DNA from: Agrobacterium sp. a22-2
Lineage (GTDB): Bacteria > Pseudomonadota > Alphaproteobacteria > Rhizobiales > Rhizobiaceae
Assembly (NCBI RefSeq): GCF_012276985.1
Contig: NZ_JAAXMM010000003.1
Coordinates: 248,001 to 312,000 of the forward strand
DNA: 64,000 bases
Direction: 5' to 3'
Shown here: one piece after another, positions 52,479-61,985 of the stretch
Position numbering within the stretch: position 1 is the first letter of the stretch
How the letters are laid out: every line of letters starts with the position of its first letter
The notes under the pieces: model-generated
What the model was told of the DNA's origin: nothing
The model's database searches: none
The model's input: the letters and a program-made list of their open reading frames with translations, nothing else
Program-made: the position numbers and the translations under genes

Positions 52479-53461
52479 GCGCAATGCCTTTCGCGGTTGG
52501 GGATGGAGTGGGTCAGGATTCCGGCCACTTGGCCTGCCATGGCCGGCGCCAGCAGGAAGCCGTGACGGTAGAAGCCGTTGACGCTGATGATGTCGCCGTC
52601 AACGGTGACGCGGGGCAGGTTGTCGGGATAGGCCGGTCTGACGCCAACGCCCATTTCCACCACCCGAGCCTCGCCGAAGGCCGGATGCAGGGCATAGGCG
52701 GTATTCAGCAATTCCATCAGCGAGCGGGCGGAGATCGGCCCGGCATCGTCGCTTTCGATCATCGTCGCCCCGACCATGAAGCGGTTGTCGCTGCGCGGTG
52801 CGATATAGAGCGGAATGCGCGGATGCAGCAGGCGCACCGGGCGGGACAGGCTGATCTCGGAGGTTTCGAGAAAAAGCATCTCGCCGCGCACGCCGCGAAG
52901 GCCTGCTGCCCGGCCTATCGCCGCGGCACCGGTGCAGTCGATGACCTTGTCGAAGCGGCCGGCCACGTCCTCGGGCTTACAGCCGAAATGAAAAGGCACA
53001 CCGCGGTCGAGCAGAACCTGGTACAGGCCGACCAGCGCCTTGCGCGGGTCGAGATGGGCCTCGTCGCGGAAGAACAGGGCTTTGCGGAACCGCCCGGCAA
53101 GCGACGGCTCCAGGGCCTGGATGCCGGGGCCGTCGAGCCAGTCGCAGCCGCTGGTTCGCCCGGCAAAGCGTGTGAGTTCGCCCGTGTCGCGGCCGGCAGC
53201 GACCACCAGTGTACCGTGGCGGATCACCTGTCCGGGCAGGGCCTCCTCCCACCAGTCTGCCGCCGTCTTCCCCAGTGTCAGCACGGCTTCATCGGCGCTT
53301 TCACGCTCGCACCACGGCGCCAGCATGCCGCCGGCAAGGCCGGAGGCACCGGACGCCACGCTGTTTGCCGGTTCGACGATGTCGACCTCGATGCCGCGGC
53401 GCGCAAGCTCCAGGGCCACGGTGAGGCCGGCAACGCCGGCCCCCTTGATCAGCACCCGCAT
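52475..53461 (-). CDS. thiO: Glycine oxidase
   Basis: A 328-residue FAD enzyme oxidising glycine to the imine needed by ThiG. The dinucleotide fold is [21 protein letters not shown] with the Glu in [30 protein letters not shown] and [14 protein letters not shown] are typical of ThiO. The ATG at 53461 begins one base after the thiC stop. This oxygen-dependent route (ThiO instead of ThiH) fits an aerobe. Confidence 0.92.
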   Translation of the reverse strand: MRVLIKGAGVAGLTVALELARRGIEVDIVEPANSVASGASGLAGGMLAPWCERESADEAVLTLGKTAADWWEEALPGQVIRHGTLVVAAGRDTGELTRFAGRTSGCDWLDGPGIQALEPSLAGRFRKALFFRDEAHLDPRKALVGLYQVLLDRGVPFHFGCKPEDVAGRFDKVIDCTGAAAIGRAAGLRGVRGEMLFLETSEISLSRPVRLLHPRIPLYIAPRSDNRFMVGATMIESDDAGPISARSLMELLNTAYALHPAFGEARVVEMGVGVRPAYPDNLPRVTVDGDIISVNGFYRHGFLLAPAMAGQVAGILTHSIPNRERHCA

Positions 53462-53462
53462 G

Positions 53463-55331
<1,869 letters not shown>

Positions 55332-55360
55332 TCATGTCAGCCGGAAAGATGGAAAGACGC

Positions 55361-55398
55361 CGACACGGTCCTCCCGTATCGAGAGATTCCGTGTGTCG
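55361..55398 (-). terminator. Possible expression-platform terminator of the TPP riboswitch
   Basis: On the minus strand, just past the aptamer, ACACGG pairs with CCGTGT (with two more pairs after a 2-base bulge), followed by GTCTTTCCATCTTTC. It could act as the ligand-controlled terminator. The thiC ribosome site is about 60 bases further downstream, so direct masking of it by this hairpin is unlikely. Confidence 0.45.
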
Positions 55399-55410
55399 CA
55401 GCGCTCGCAC

Positions 55411-55530
55411 CGTCCCTACGCCAGTATGAACTGGATCAGGTTCAACGGGTCACTGCGCTGCTTGAAGGGCGGCTTTCGCCGCCAGACACGCCAGCAGAAT
55501 CTCAGCCCCTTGTCGGGACCCCCCTGGTGA
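55411..55530 (-). promoter_or_regulatory. TPP riboswitch (THI element)
   Basis: Minus-strand sequence carries the conserved aptamer parts in order: GGGGCTGAGA, an extended variable arm (GGCGGC...GCCGCC, P3a), ACCCGTTGAACCTGATC, GTT..ATACTGGCGTAGGGA. It lies about 110 bases upstream of thiC. Binding of thiamine diphosphate would switch off the thi operon. Confidence 0.95.
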
Positions 55531-55644
55531 ATGACCTATCTTGGAAGATAGCTTGCCCCTTTGTCAAGGCATCGGCTTGGTCAGGTCGCAGAGCTAAGGT
55601 CAGGCAGCTTTCGCCGAGAGGCGCATTGTCGGACAGGTTTCAGG

Positions 55645-57846
55645 TCAGCACGAAGAGCTGGCGTGCCGCTTCGCTTCGGTGGTTACTGCGGCATACAGGA
55701 CCTTTTCCATGTCCGCGGCCGGCATCGGCTTGCCGTAGAGATAGCCCTGGCCGGCGCGACATCCCAATGCTCGCAGCGCTGCTTCCTGTGCCGGATTTTC
55801 GATGCCCTCGGCAATGGTCTCGAGTCCGAGATCCGTGCTCATCGTGATCAGCGCGCGGGTGATGGCCGCGTCGCGCGGCGTTGTGAGCATGTCCTGCACG
55901 AAACCGCGATCGATCTTCAGCGTCGTCAGGGGATAGCGCTGCAGCGAACTGAGCGAGGCATAGCCTGTGCCGAAATCGTCGAATGCGATGCCGAACCCGA
56001 GATTGCGCAGGGTGGTCAGCACCTCGAGCGAGCGGCTGTCGTCGTTGAGGGCGACGGTTTCGGTGATCTCAAGCTCCAATTGGGACGGATGCAGCCCATG
56101 GCGCTTGACGGCTTCAAGCACCTTTTGGCAGATGTTCGGTGACCGGAGCTGCACGGGAAAGAGGTTTACGCTCATCTTGATGTCGCAATGGCCTGCATCG
56201 CGCCATTCGGCACTTTGGCGGCAGGCCTCTTCGAGCACCCACCAGCCGACTTCGAGCGCCAGCGAGCTTTGTTCGAGAGACGGAAGAAAGGTCGACGGCA
56301 GCAGCAGGCCGCGCTCGGGATGCTGCCAGCGGATCAATGCCTCGGCGCCAAAGACCCGGCCGCTGTCCAGGTAGATCTGCGGTTGGTAGTGCAGCACCAA
56401 CTCGTTGTTGCGCAAGGCCTTGAGCAATTCGTCGCGCTGCGCCCGGCGTGCCAGCGTCTCGTTGCGCATGGAGGGTTCGAACATTCGGCATGTCCTGCCG
56501 CCCGCCTGCTTGGCGCGGTAGAGCGCGAAGTCGGCACTGGCCACCAGTTCCTCTTCGTCGGCGCCATGCATGGGGGCAAGGGCAAAGCCCATGCTGACCC
56601 CGAGATCCAGCACATGGCCACCGATTTCGAAGCTCTTTCCGAAGGCCTCGATCATCGCCGCAGCCTCCCGTCCTGCTTCCAGGGGATCGGCGGTGCCGGG
56701 CAGCAGCACGGCAAACTCGTCGCCGCCGAACCGGGCAAGCGTCGCCTTTTCGCTCAGCGCGTAATTGAGCCGAATGCCGATGGCTTGCAGCAAGGCGTCT
56801 CCGACGCCATGGCCATGGGTATCGTTGACTTCCTTGAAGCCGTCCAGATCGAGCAGGATCACGGTAGCCAGTGCGCCACGGCTGTACTCCGCCTTCAGCA
56901 GGTCGTTGAACTTGTGGCGATTGCACAACCCGGTCAGCGTATCCTGACTTGCCAGCCGCAGAAGCTTGGTGTCGCGCTCCCGGCGCTCGGAAATGTCCTT
57001 GATGATGGCGCCGGCGCCCAGCCCGCGTTGGTCGCGCCAGATCGACAGGGCAACTTCGATGGGGAATTCGCTGCCATCCTTTTTCAAGGCAAGCACCTCG
57101 ACCGTCTTGCCTTTCAGCTTGGGCTCGGCGCCTTGGGCAACGCGTGCGAGACCCATGCCATGGGCGTGCCGCAGGCGTTCCGGGATAATGATGTCGATGG
57201 GGTTGCCGATCATCTCGCTGGCGTGGAACCCGAACATCGACAGGGCAGCAGGGTTGGCAAACTCGATCAGCCCCTGCGCGTTGATGGATATCAGGGCAAG
57301 GTCGGTTGCATTGGCGAAATTCGCCGAGATCGTTTTCAGGAAATCCGCGCGGCGAAGTTCCATCTGCTCCATGACGAGCCTTGAGAGTTCGGCAAGGTTG
57401 TCGCGATCTTCCTGCGAGAACTGCGGCCGCGGTGTCCTATCGGCGATGCACATCGCGCCGATGCGGTAGCCATTGGCGGTAATCAGCGGCGCTCCGGCAT
57501 AAAAGCGGATATGCGGCGGGCCGATCACGATCGACATATCGGCGAAAATGGGATCCTTGAGGCTGTCATGGATGACAAGAACCTCGTTCGAGGCAATGGT
57601 ATGGGTACAGAAGGATTCTGAGCGCGGGGTTCGCTCGATGTCGAGGCCGGCACAGGCTTTGAACGACTGATGTTCTTCGGCGACCAGCGTGATGAACGCC
57701 ATCTCCGTCGCAAACAGTCTCTTGGCCAGGTCGACGAACCGCGTGAAGCGTGGCTCCGGCGGCGTGTCGGCGATCCAGAAACTGGCGAGTTCTTTGATCC
57801 GGGCTTTTTCTTCCTGACCCGGCATTTCATCTTGTCTGACGCGCAT
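55645..57846 (-). CDS. GAF-PAS-GGDEF-EAL cyclic-di-GMP signalling protein
   Basis: A cytoplasmic protein of 733 residues from ATG 57846 (an ATG at 57825 is possible). Domains in order: GAF (about 15-155, FCTHTIASNEVLVIHD), PAS (about 170-285), GGDEF (about 300-455, motif FGGDEFAVL intact), EAL (about 475-720, GAEALIRWQ, MSVNLFPVQL, ELEITET, DDFGTGYASL, KIDRGFV). Both catalytic signatures look intact, so it may make and degrade cyclic-di-GMP; no RxxD inhibition site precedes GGDEF. No membrane segment is present. It is divergent from the chemoreceptor gene at 58138. Confidence 0.92.
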   Translation of the reverse strand: MRVRQDEMPGQEEKARIKELASFWIADTPPEPRFTRFVDLAKRLFATEMAFITLVAEEHQSFKACAGLDIERTPRSESFCTHTIASNEVLVIHDSLKDPIFADMSIVIGPPHIRFYAGAPLITANGYRIGAMCIADRTPRPQFSQEDRDNLAELSRLVMEQMELRRADFLKTISANFANATDLALISINAQGLIEFANPAALSMFGFHASEMIGNPIDIIIPERLRHAHGMGLARVAQGAEPKLKGKTVEVLALKKDGSEFPIEVALSIWRDQRGLGAGAIIKDISERRERDTKLLRLASQDTLTGLCNRHKFNDLLKAEYSRGALATVILLDLDGFKEVNDTHGHGVGDALLQAIGIRLNYALSEKATLARFGGDEFAVLLPGTADPLEAGREAAAMIEAFGKSFEIGGHVLDLGVSMGFALAPMHGADEEELVASADFALYRAKQAGGRTCRMFEPSMRNETLARRAQRDELLKALRNNELVLHYQPQIYLDSGRVFGAEALIRWQHPERGLLLPSTFLPSLEQSSLALEVGWWVLEEACRQSAEWRDAGHCDIKMSVNLFPVQLRSPNICQKVLEAVKRHGLHPSQLELEITETVALNDDSRSLEVLTTLRNLGFGIAFDDFGTGYASLSSLQRYPLTTLKIDRGFVQDMLTTPRDAAITRALITMSTDLGLETIAEGIENPAQEAALRALGCRAGQGYLYGKPMPAADMEKVLYAAVTTEAKRHASSSC

Positions 57847-57924
57847 CACATACCCATGGCTCCACTGGCCCTGATGACGCAACCTATAGAAGAACCGTTA
57901 GGAAAAGCTGAAATATCATGCGCG

Positions 57925-57985
57925 AATATTGACAAATGAGCGGTTTTCGGACGATGCGGCGCAGTAATTGCCTAATGTCAATATT
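57925..57985. promoter_or_regulatory. Inverted repeat between c-di-GMP gene and chemoreceptor gene
   Basis: AATATTGACA (57925-57934) and TGTCAATATT (57976-57985) are perfect 10-base arms separated by 41 bases in the middle of the 291-base divergent region. They could be two sites of a shared regulator, oriented toward each gene. The spacing is about five helical turns centre to centre. Confidence 0.45.
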
Positions 57986-58137
57986 TCGGATTAGACTTTA
58001 GGCATATATGTGGAAACTTTCGCCATTGCTGAATAAGCATTTCGGAATTAATTAACATTTAGAACCTCTTATCGGCGTGTCGTCGCTCGTCCCAAAAGCG
58101 CGCACCGGCCGGTCAACACTGTCTAATAGAGGTCAAA

Positions 58138-60567
58138 ATGCGTTTCCGCTCCATTCAATTGAAGATCGCCGTGCTGTCCGGTGTTTGTGTTCTCGCCGCC
58201 ACGGGAGCACTGGTCGGCTACGGCATCATCGCTGCCGCCAACAGCCAGTCCTTCGTCGGCGACAAGGTCAGCAGTCTTATCGAAACCAAGACGCGGGAAA
58301 GCCTGCAGACGCTGGCGACCACCCAGGCGGGCGCCATCCGGTCATCCCTGGACAATGCCTTCGATGCCGCCCGCAATACGGCACGCATCTTCGAGGTCGC
58401 TGCCGCGTCGGATGCTGCCGCAACGCCGTCCGGCGCGCGCCGGGAACAGTTCAACGCCATTCTGCTCAATCTCCTCAAGGACAACGAGCGGTTCAACGGC
58501 ACCTACAGCGCCTGGGAGCCAGACGCTCTGGACGGAAAGGACAGCGAGTTCCGCAACCGCGCGGATGTCGGCTCCGATGCGACGGGCCGCTTCCTGCCCT
58601 ACTGGACCCGCGACGCGCAGGGCAAGATCGCCGTGCAGCCCCTGGTCGAATACGACAGCAGCGCGCTGCATCCCAACGGCGTCATGAAAGGCGGCTGGTA
58701 TATCGGCCCGCAGAATGGCGGCGGCGAAAGCATTCTCGATCCGCTGCCCTATGTCGTTCAGGGCAAGAACGTCTATCTCGCCACCATGTCCGTGCCGATC
58801 ACCATCGACGGTAAGTTTCGCGGCGTGGCCGGCGCCGACTTCGACCTTTCGTTCGTCCAAAAGCTTGCCGAGCAGGTGAAGTCGTCGATCTATGACGGCA
58901 AGGCGCAGGTCGAAATCGTCAGCTATAAAGGCCTGATCGTTGCCTCAAGCCAGGATGCCGGCATGATCGGCCGGCCGTTCGACGAAGGCAATTCGGGTCT
59001 GACGCCGTATCTTGCGACCATCCAGGGCGGCAAGGCGGAGGTTCAGGCAAGCGAAGACTCTTTCAAGGCCTTCGCTCCCATTATCATCGGCCGGACGACG
59101 ACGCCCTGGTCCGTCATGATCGACGTGCCGCGTTCTGTCGCCATGGCGCAGGCCACGGAGCTGGATGTTGCCTTGGCAGACCGCAATGGCAGCGACACGC
59201 TCTACCAGATCCTGGTCGCCGCCGTGGTTGCCGTCGGCGGCATTGCGGCGATGTGGGTTGTTGCGCGCAGCATTTCCGGCCCGATCTCTGCCATGACGGT
59301 CAGCATGCGCCGGCTTGCAGACGGCGATACCACAACGGAGATCCCTGGTGTCGGCCGCGTCGATGAGATTGGTGGCATGGCGGCGGCAGTCGAAGTGTTC
59401 CGCGACAATGCGGTGAACAATCTGCGGTTGGAACAGGAGGCCGATGCGCAACGCAATATGTCCGACGCGGAACGCCGCCGCAATGCCGAAGCCGAACGCG
59501 TCAAGGCTGAGGCCATGGCGCAGGCGACGTCAGGCCTGGCGCGCGGACTGAAGCAACTGGCGAGCGGCGACCTGGCCTTCCGGCTTGCCGATCCCTTCGC
59601 GGCGGAATTCGAGAGCCTGCGCTCCGACTTCAATTCTGCGGTCGGTCAGCTGGCGCACACGTTGGCTTCGGTTGCCAATGCCGCCCGCTCCATCGACAGC
59701 GGCTCGCGTGAAATCAGCGGGGGCGCCAATGACTTGGCCAAGCGTACGGAGCAACAGGCGGCCTCTCTGGAGGAGACCGCCGCAGCCTTGGACGAGATCA
59801 CCGCAAATGTCTCCAACTCCTCCAAGCGGGCGGACGAGGCACGGGTCATCGCGATGCAGGCGAATGCCAGCGCCGCCCAGTCGGGAACTGTCGTGGCCAA
59901 TGCCGTCAATGCCATGCAGCGCATCGAACAATCGTCGAACCAGATCGCCAACATCATCGGCGTGATCGACGAGATCGCCTTCCAGACCAATCTGCTGGCG
60001 CTGAATGCGGGCGTCGAGGCGGCGCGCGCCGGCGATGCCGGCAAGGGTTTCGCAGTCGTTGCCCAGGAAGTGCGCGAACTGGCGCAGCGCTCGGCCCAGG
60101 CGGCAAAGGAGATCAAGGATCTGATCCGCAATTCCAGCGCCGAGGTCGAAAGTGGCGTCAAACTGGTCAGCGAGACGGGCGAGGCCTTGAAGGTGATCGA
60201 AACCTATATCGTCACCGTCAACCAGCACATGGATTCGATTGCCACCTCGGCACGGGAACAGTCGCTCGGGCTGGCCGAGGTCAATACGGCGGTCAACCAG
60301 ATGGACCAGGTGACCCAACAGAACGCCGCCATGGTCGAGGAAACCAATGCTGCCAGCGCAACGCTGGAGGCGGAAGCGATCCGGCTACGCGATCTCATCA
60401 GCGAGTTCCAGTTCGATCAGAACCAGACATCGCAGGTCGCAGCTCTTCGCGACACGGGCCGGGCCATGGCATCGCCGCGTGCCGCCGCTCCTGCCCGGTC
60501 CTATTCCGGCCGCGTCGTGTCCCACGGCAATGCCGCGGTAAAGCAGGAGGGGTGGTCTGAGTTCTAA
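58138..60567 (+). CDS. Methyl-accepting chemotaxis protein with dCache-like sensor
   Basis: An 809-residue chemoreceptor. Transmembrane 1 is residues about 10-35, a periplasmic Cache-type domain of about 320 residues follows (YLATMSVPITIDGKFRGVAGADF is the Cache signature), and transmembrane 2 lies near 365-385. HAMP domains lie at about 385-440 and 455-510. The cytoplasmic hairpin has the conserved tip EIAFQTNLLALNAGVEAARAG. The protein ends with GWSEF, matching the xWxxF pentapeptide that tethers CheR/CheB. The ligand is probably a small organic molecule bound by the Cache domain. Confidence 0.94.
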   Translation: MRFRSIQLKIAVLSGVCVLAATGALVGYGIIAAANSQSFVGDKVSSLIETKTRESLQTLATTQAGAIRSSLDNAFDAARNTARIFEVAAASDAAATPSGARREQFNAILLNLLKDNERFNGTYSAWEPDALDGKDSEFRNRADVGSDATGRFLPYWTRDAQGKIAVQPLVEYDSSALHPNGVMKGGWYIGPQNGGGESILDPLPYVVQGKNVYLATMSVPITIDGKFRGVAGADFDLSFVQKLAEQVKSSIYDGKAQVEIVSYKGLIVASSQDAGMIGRPFDEGNSGLTPYLATIQGGKAEVQASEDSFKAFAPIIIGRTTTPWSVMIDVPRSVAMAQATELDVALADRNGSDTLYQILVAAVVAVGGIAAMWVVARSISGPISAMTVSMRRLADGDTTTEIPGVGRVDEIGGMAAAVEVFRDNAVNNLRLEQEADAQRNMSDAERRRNAEAERVKAEAMAQATSGLARGLKQLASGDLAFRLADPFAAEFESLRSDFNSAVGQLAHTLASVANAARSIDSGSREISGGANDLAKRTEQQAASLEETAAALDEITANVSNSSKRADEARVIAMQANASAAQSGTVVANAVNAMQRIEQSSNQIANIIGVIDEIAFQTNLLALNAGVEAARAGDAGKGFAVVAQEVRELAQRSAQAAKEIKDLIRNSSAEVESGVKLVSETGEALKVIETYIVTVNQHMDSIATSAREQSLGLAEVNTAVNQMDQVTQQNAAMVEETNAASATLEAEAIRLRDLISEFQFDQNQTSQVAALRDTGRAMASPRAAAPARSYSGRVVSHGNAAVKQEGWSEF

Positions 60568-60931
60568 AGCAAGTCTTTCTATAATAGCCTCACCATAGAA
60601 GACGGGGGCATGGGCCGTGAAGCCATGCCTCCGTTGCCCTGTCGGGCTCATCGAGACTTGGTGTTGCGCTTCGATTATGCTGCCGCCATCATCGGCGTCA
60701 GCGCATCGAAGCAAGCTTGATCCAGCGTCTGCCGGTCAAGGGATGAATGTGGGCGTTGGGTGAGGCGCGGTATTGCTACAGGGAAAGTCTGGCTCAGTGC
60801 GGACGAAGTGCCTCCGGCTGGCCTCAAGCGAGCAGGGTGTTAATCCCGCTCTTCAGCGGCCGGACACTTGTCGACGGCCGCTCATCTCTTCTCACTGCAT
60901 TGGACTGCCGGCATAATCGCCGCCAGTCGTC
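60568..60931. other. Intergenic region after the chemoreceptor gene
   Basis: Apart from the hairpin at 60602-60634 I see no gene, RNA or clear regulatory element in this stretch. Open frames here have no recognisable protein character. Confidence 0.5.
60602..60634 (+). terminator. Terminator hairpin after the chemoreceptor gene
   Basis: ACGGGGGCATGG and CCATGCCTCCGT form a 12-pair stem with one G-T wobble and a 9-base loop, 34 bases after the stop. The following U-content is low. Confidence 0.55.
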
Positions 60932-61069
60932 TTACTTGCCGGCGACGGCTGCCTGAATGCGCGAACGCGAAATGCCGAGGTCGCTGAGAGTGCGGTCATC
61001 GAGGGCGGAGAGTTCGCGGATTGCGCGGCGACGGGCGGCGAATGCTTGGATCTTCTGACGAATGTTCAT
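60932..61069 (-). CDS. DUF1127 small Arg-rich protein
   Basis: A 45-residue protein beginning MNIRQKIQAFAARRR, then AIRELSALDDRTLSDLGISR and ending AVAGK. The ELSALDDRxLxDLGISRxxI core is the DUF1127 (YjiS-like) signature. AAAGGAGC sits 7 bases before the ATG, a strong ribosome site. In alphaproteobacteria such proteins affect phosphate and carbon metabolism or bind RNA and RNA-degradation factors (CcaF1 in Rhodobacter). It is monocistronic, between the chemoreceptor and SDR genes. Confidence 0.92.
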   Translation of the reverse strand: MNIRQKIQAFAARRRAIRELSALDDRTLSDLGISRSRIQAAVAGK

Positions 61070-61229
61070 TTTTCTGCTCCTTTGTTGATGCCCATAATAT
61101 AGTCATTATGTCGCCTATTTAGGAGGCATAAGATTTCATTGCAGGCATGCGGAAACGCTGGCACGACATAGCTCGCCCATGCGGCAGGCACAGCCAATGG
61201 TGACTGTCTCAACCCGTTCAATCCGTTGC

Positions 61230-61985
61230 TCAGGCCATGATGCCGGCGGCCGTGAAGCCGCCGTCGACCGCCAGGATCTGGCCGGTCACGTAGGAGGACT
61301 GCCGGCCGTCGACCAGGAAGGCAATCGCCGAGGCGATCTCGTCCGGCGTTCCGTAGCGGCGCATCGGCACGGTCCGGTGCCATTCCTGCCGGGTGACGGC
61401 CGTATGAGTATCGGCGACCATCGGCGTTTCGACCGGGCCGGGGGCGATGGCATTGACGCGGATCAGGTCGTCGGCAAGTTCGACCGCCATGATCTTGGTC
61501 AGCGTCACAAGCGCCCCTTTGGATGCGCCGTAGGCAGAGCGCCCCATATTGCCCTTGAGCCCGGAGACCGACGCGATATGGACGATGGACCCGCCGCCGT
61601 TGTCGCGCAGGACCGGCGCCAGGGCCTGGGACAGCGCGAATGCGCCGATGACGTTGATCTCGTAGATCCGCCGCAGCATGTCCGGCGTGGTGTCGGCGAA
61701 CCGTACGCTGGAGCCGATGCCGGCGCTGTTGACCAGTGCGAGCAGCGGCGCCGTCAGCGCCTGGCACTCCAAGGCAACCTTTGCCACCGCATCCGGGTCC
61801 GTGACATCCATGTGCCGCAAGATCAACCGGTCCGACTTGTTGTCCAGACGCTCGGCGAGCCTGTCGAGGGCTGCCTGATCGCGATCGGTGGCCAGCACAT
61901 GCCATCCGGCCAACAACAGCAGTTCGGTGGTGGCAAGCCCGATGCCGGAGCCGGCGCCGGTGATGAGAACGCTGCGCTGGTTCAT
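61230..61985 (-). CDS. Short-chain dehydrogenase/reductase
   Basis: A 251-residue classical SDR. The cofactor motif is TGAGSGIG, with Asp in LATDRDQ favouring NAD. NSAG, the catalytic Ser in IASVSG, Tyr-Lys in YGASK and PGPVETPM are present, and the C-terminus is VDGGFTAAG. It overlaps the upstream ligase-fusion gene by 4 bases, so it acts in the same pathway, perhaps oxidising a hydroxyacyl or hydroxy-acid intermediate. The substrate is unknown. Confidence 0.9.
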   Translation of the reverse strand: MNQRSVLITGAGSGIGLATTELLLLAGWHVLATDRDQAALDRLAERLDNKSDRLILRHMDVTDPDAVAKVALECQALTAPLLALVNSAGIGSSVRFADTTPDMLRRIYEINVIGAFALSQALAPVLRDNGGGSIVHIASVSGLKGNMGRSAYGASKGALVTLTKIMAVELADDLIRVNAIAPGPVETPMVADTHTAVTRQEWHRTVPMRRYGTPDEIASAIAFLVDGRQSSYVTGQILAVDGGFTAAGIMA

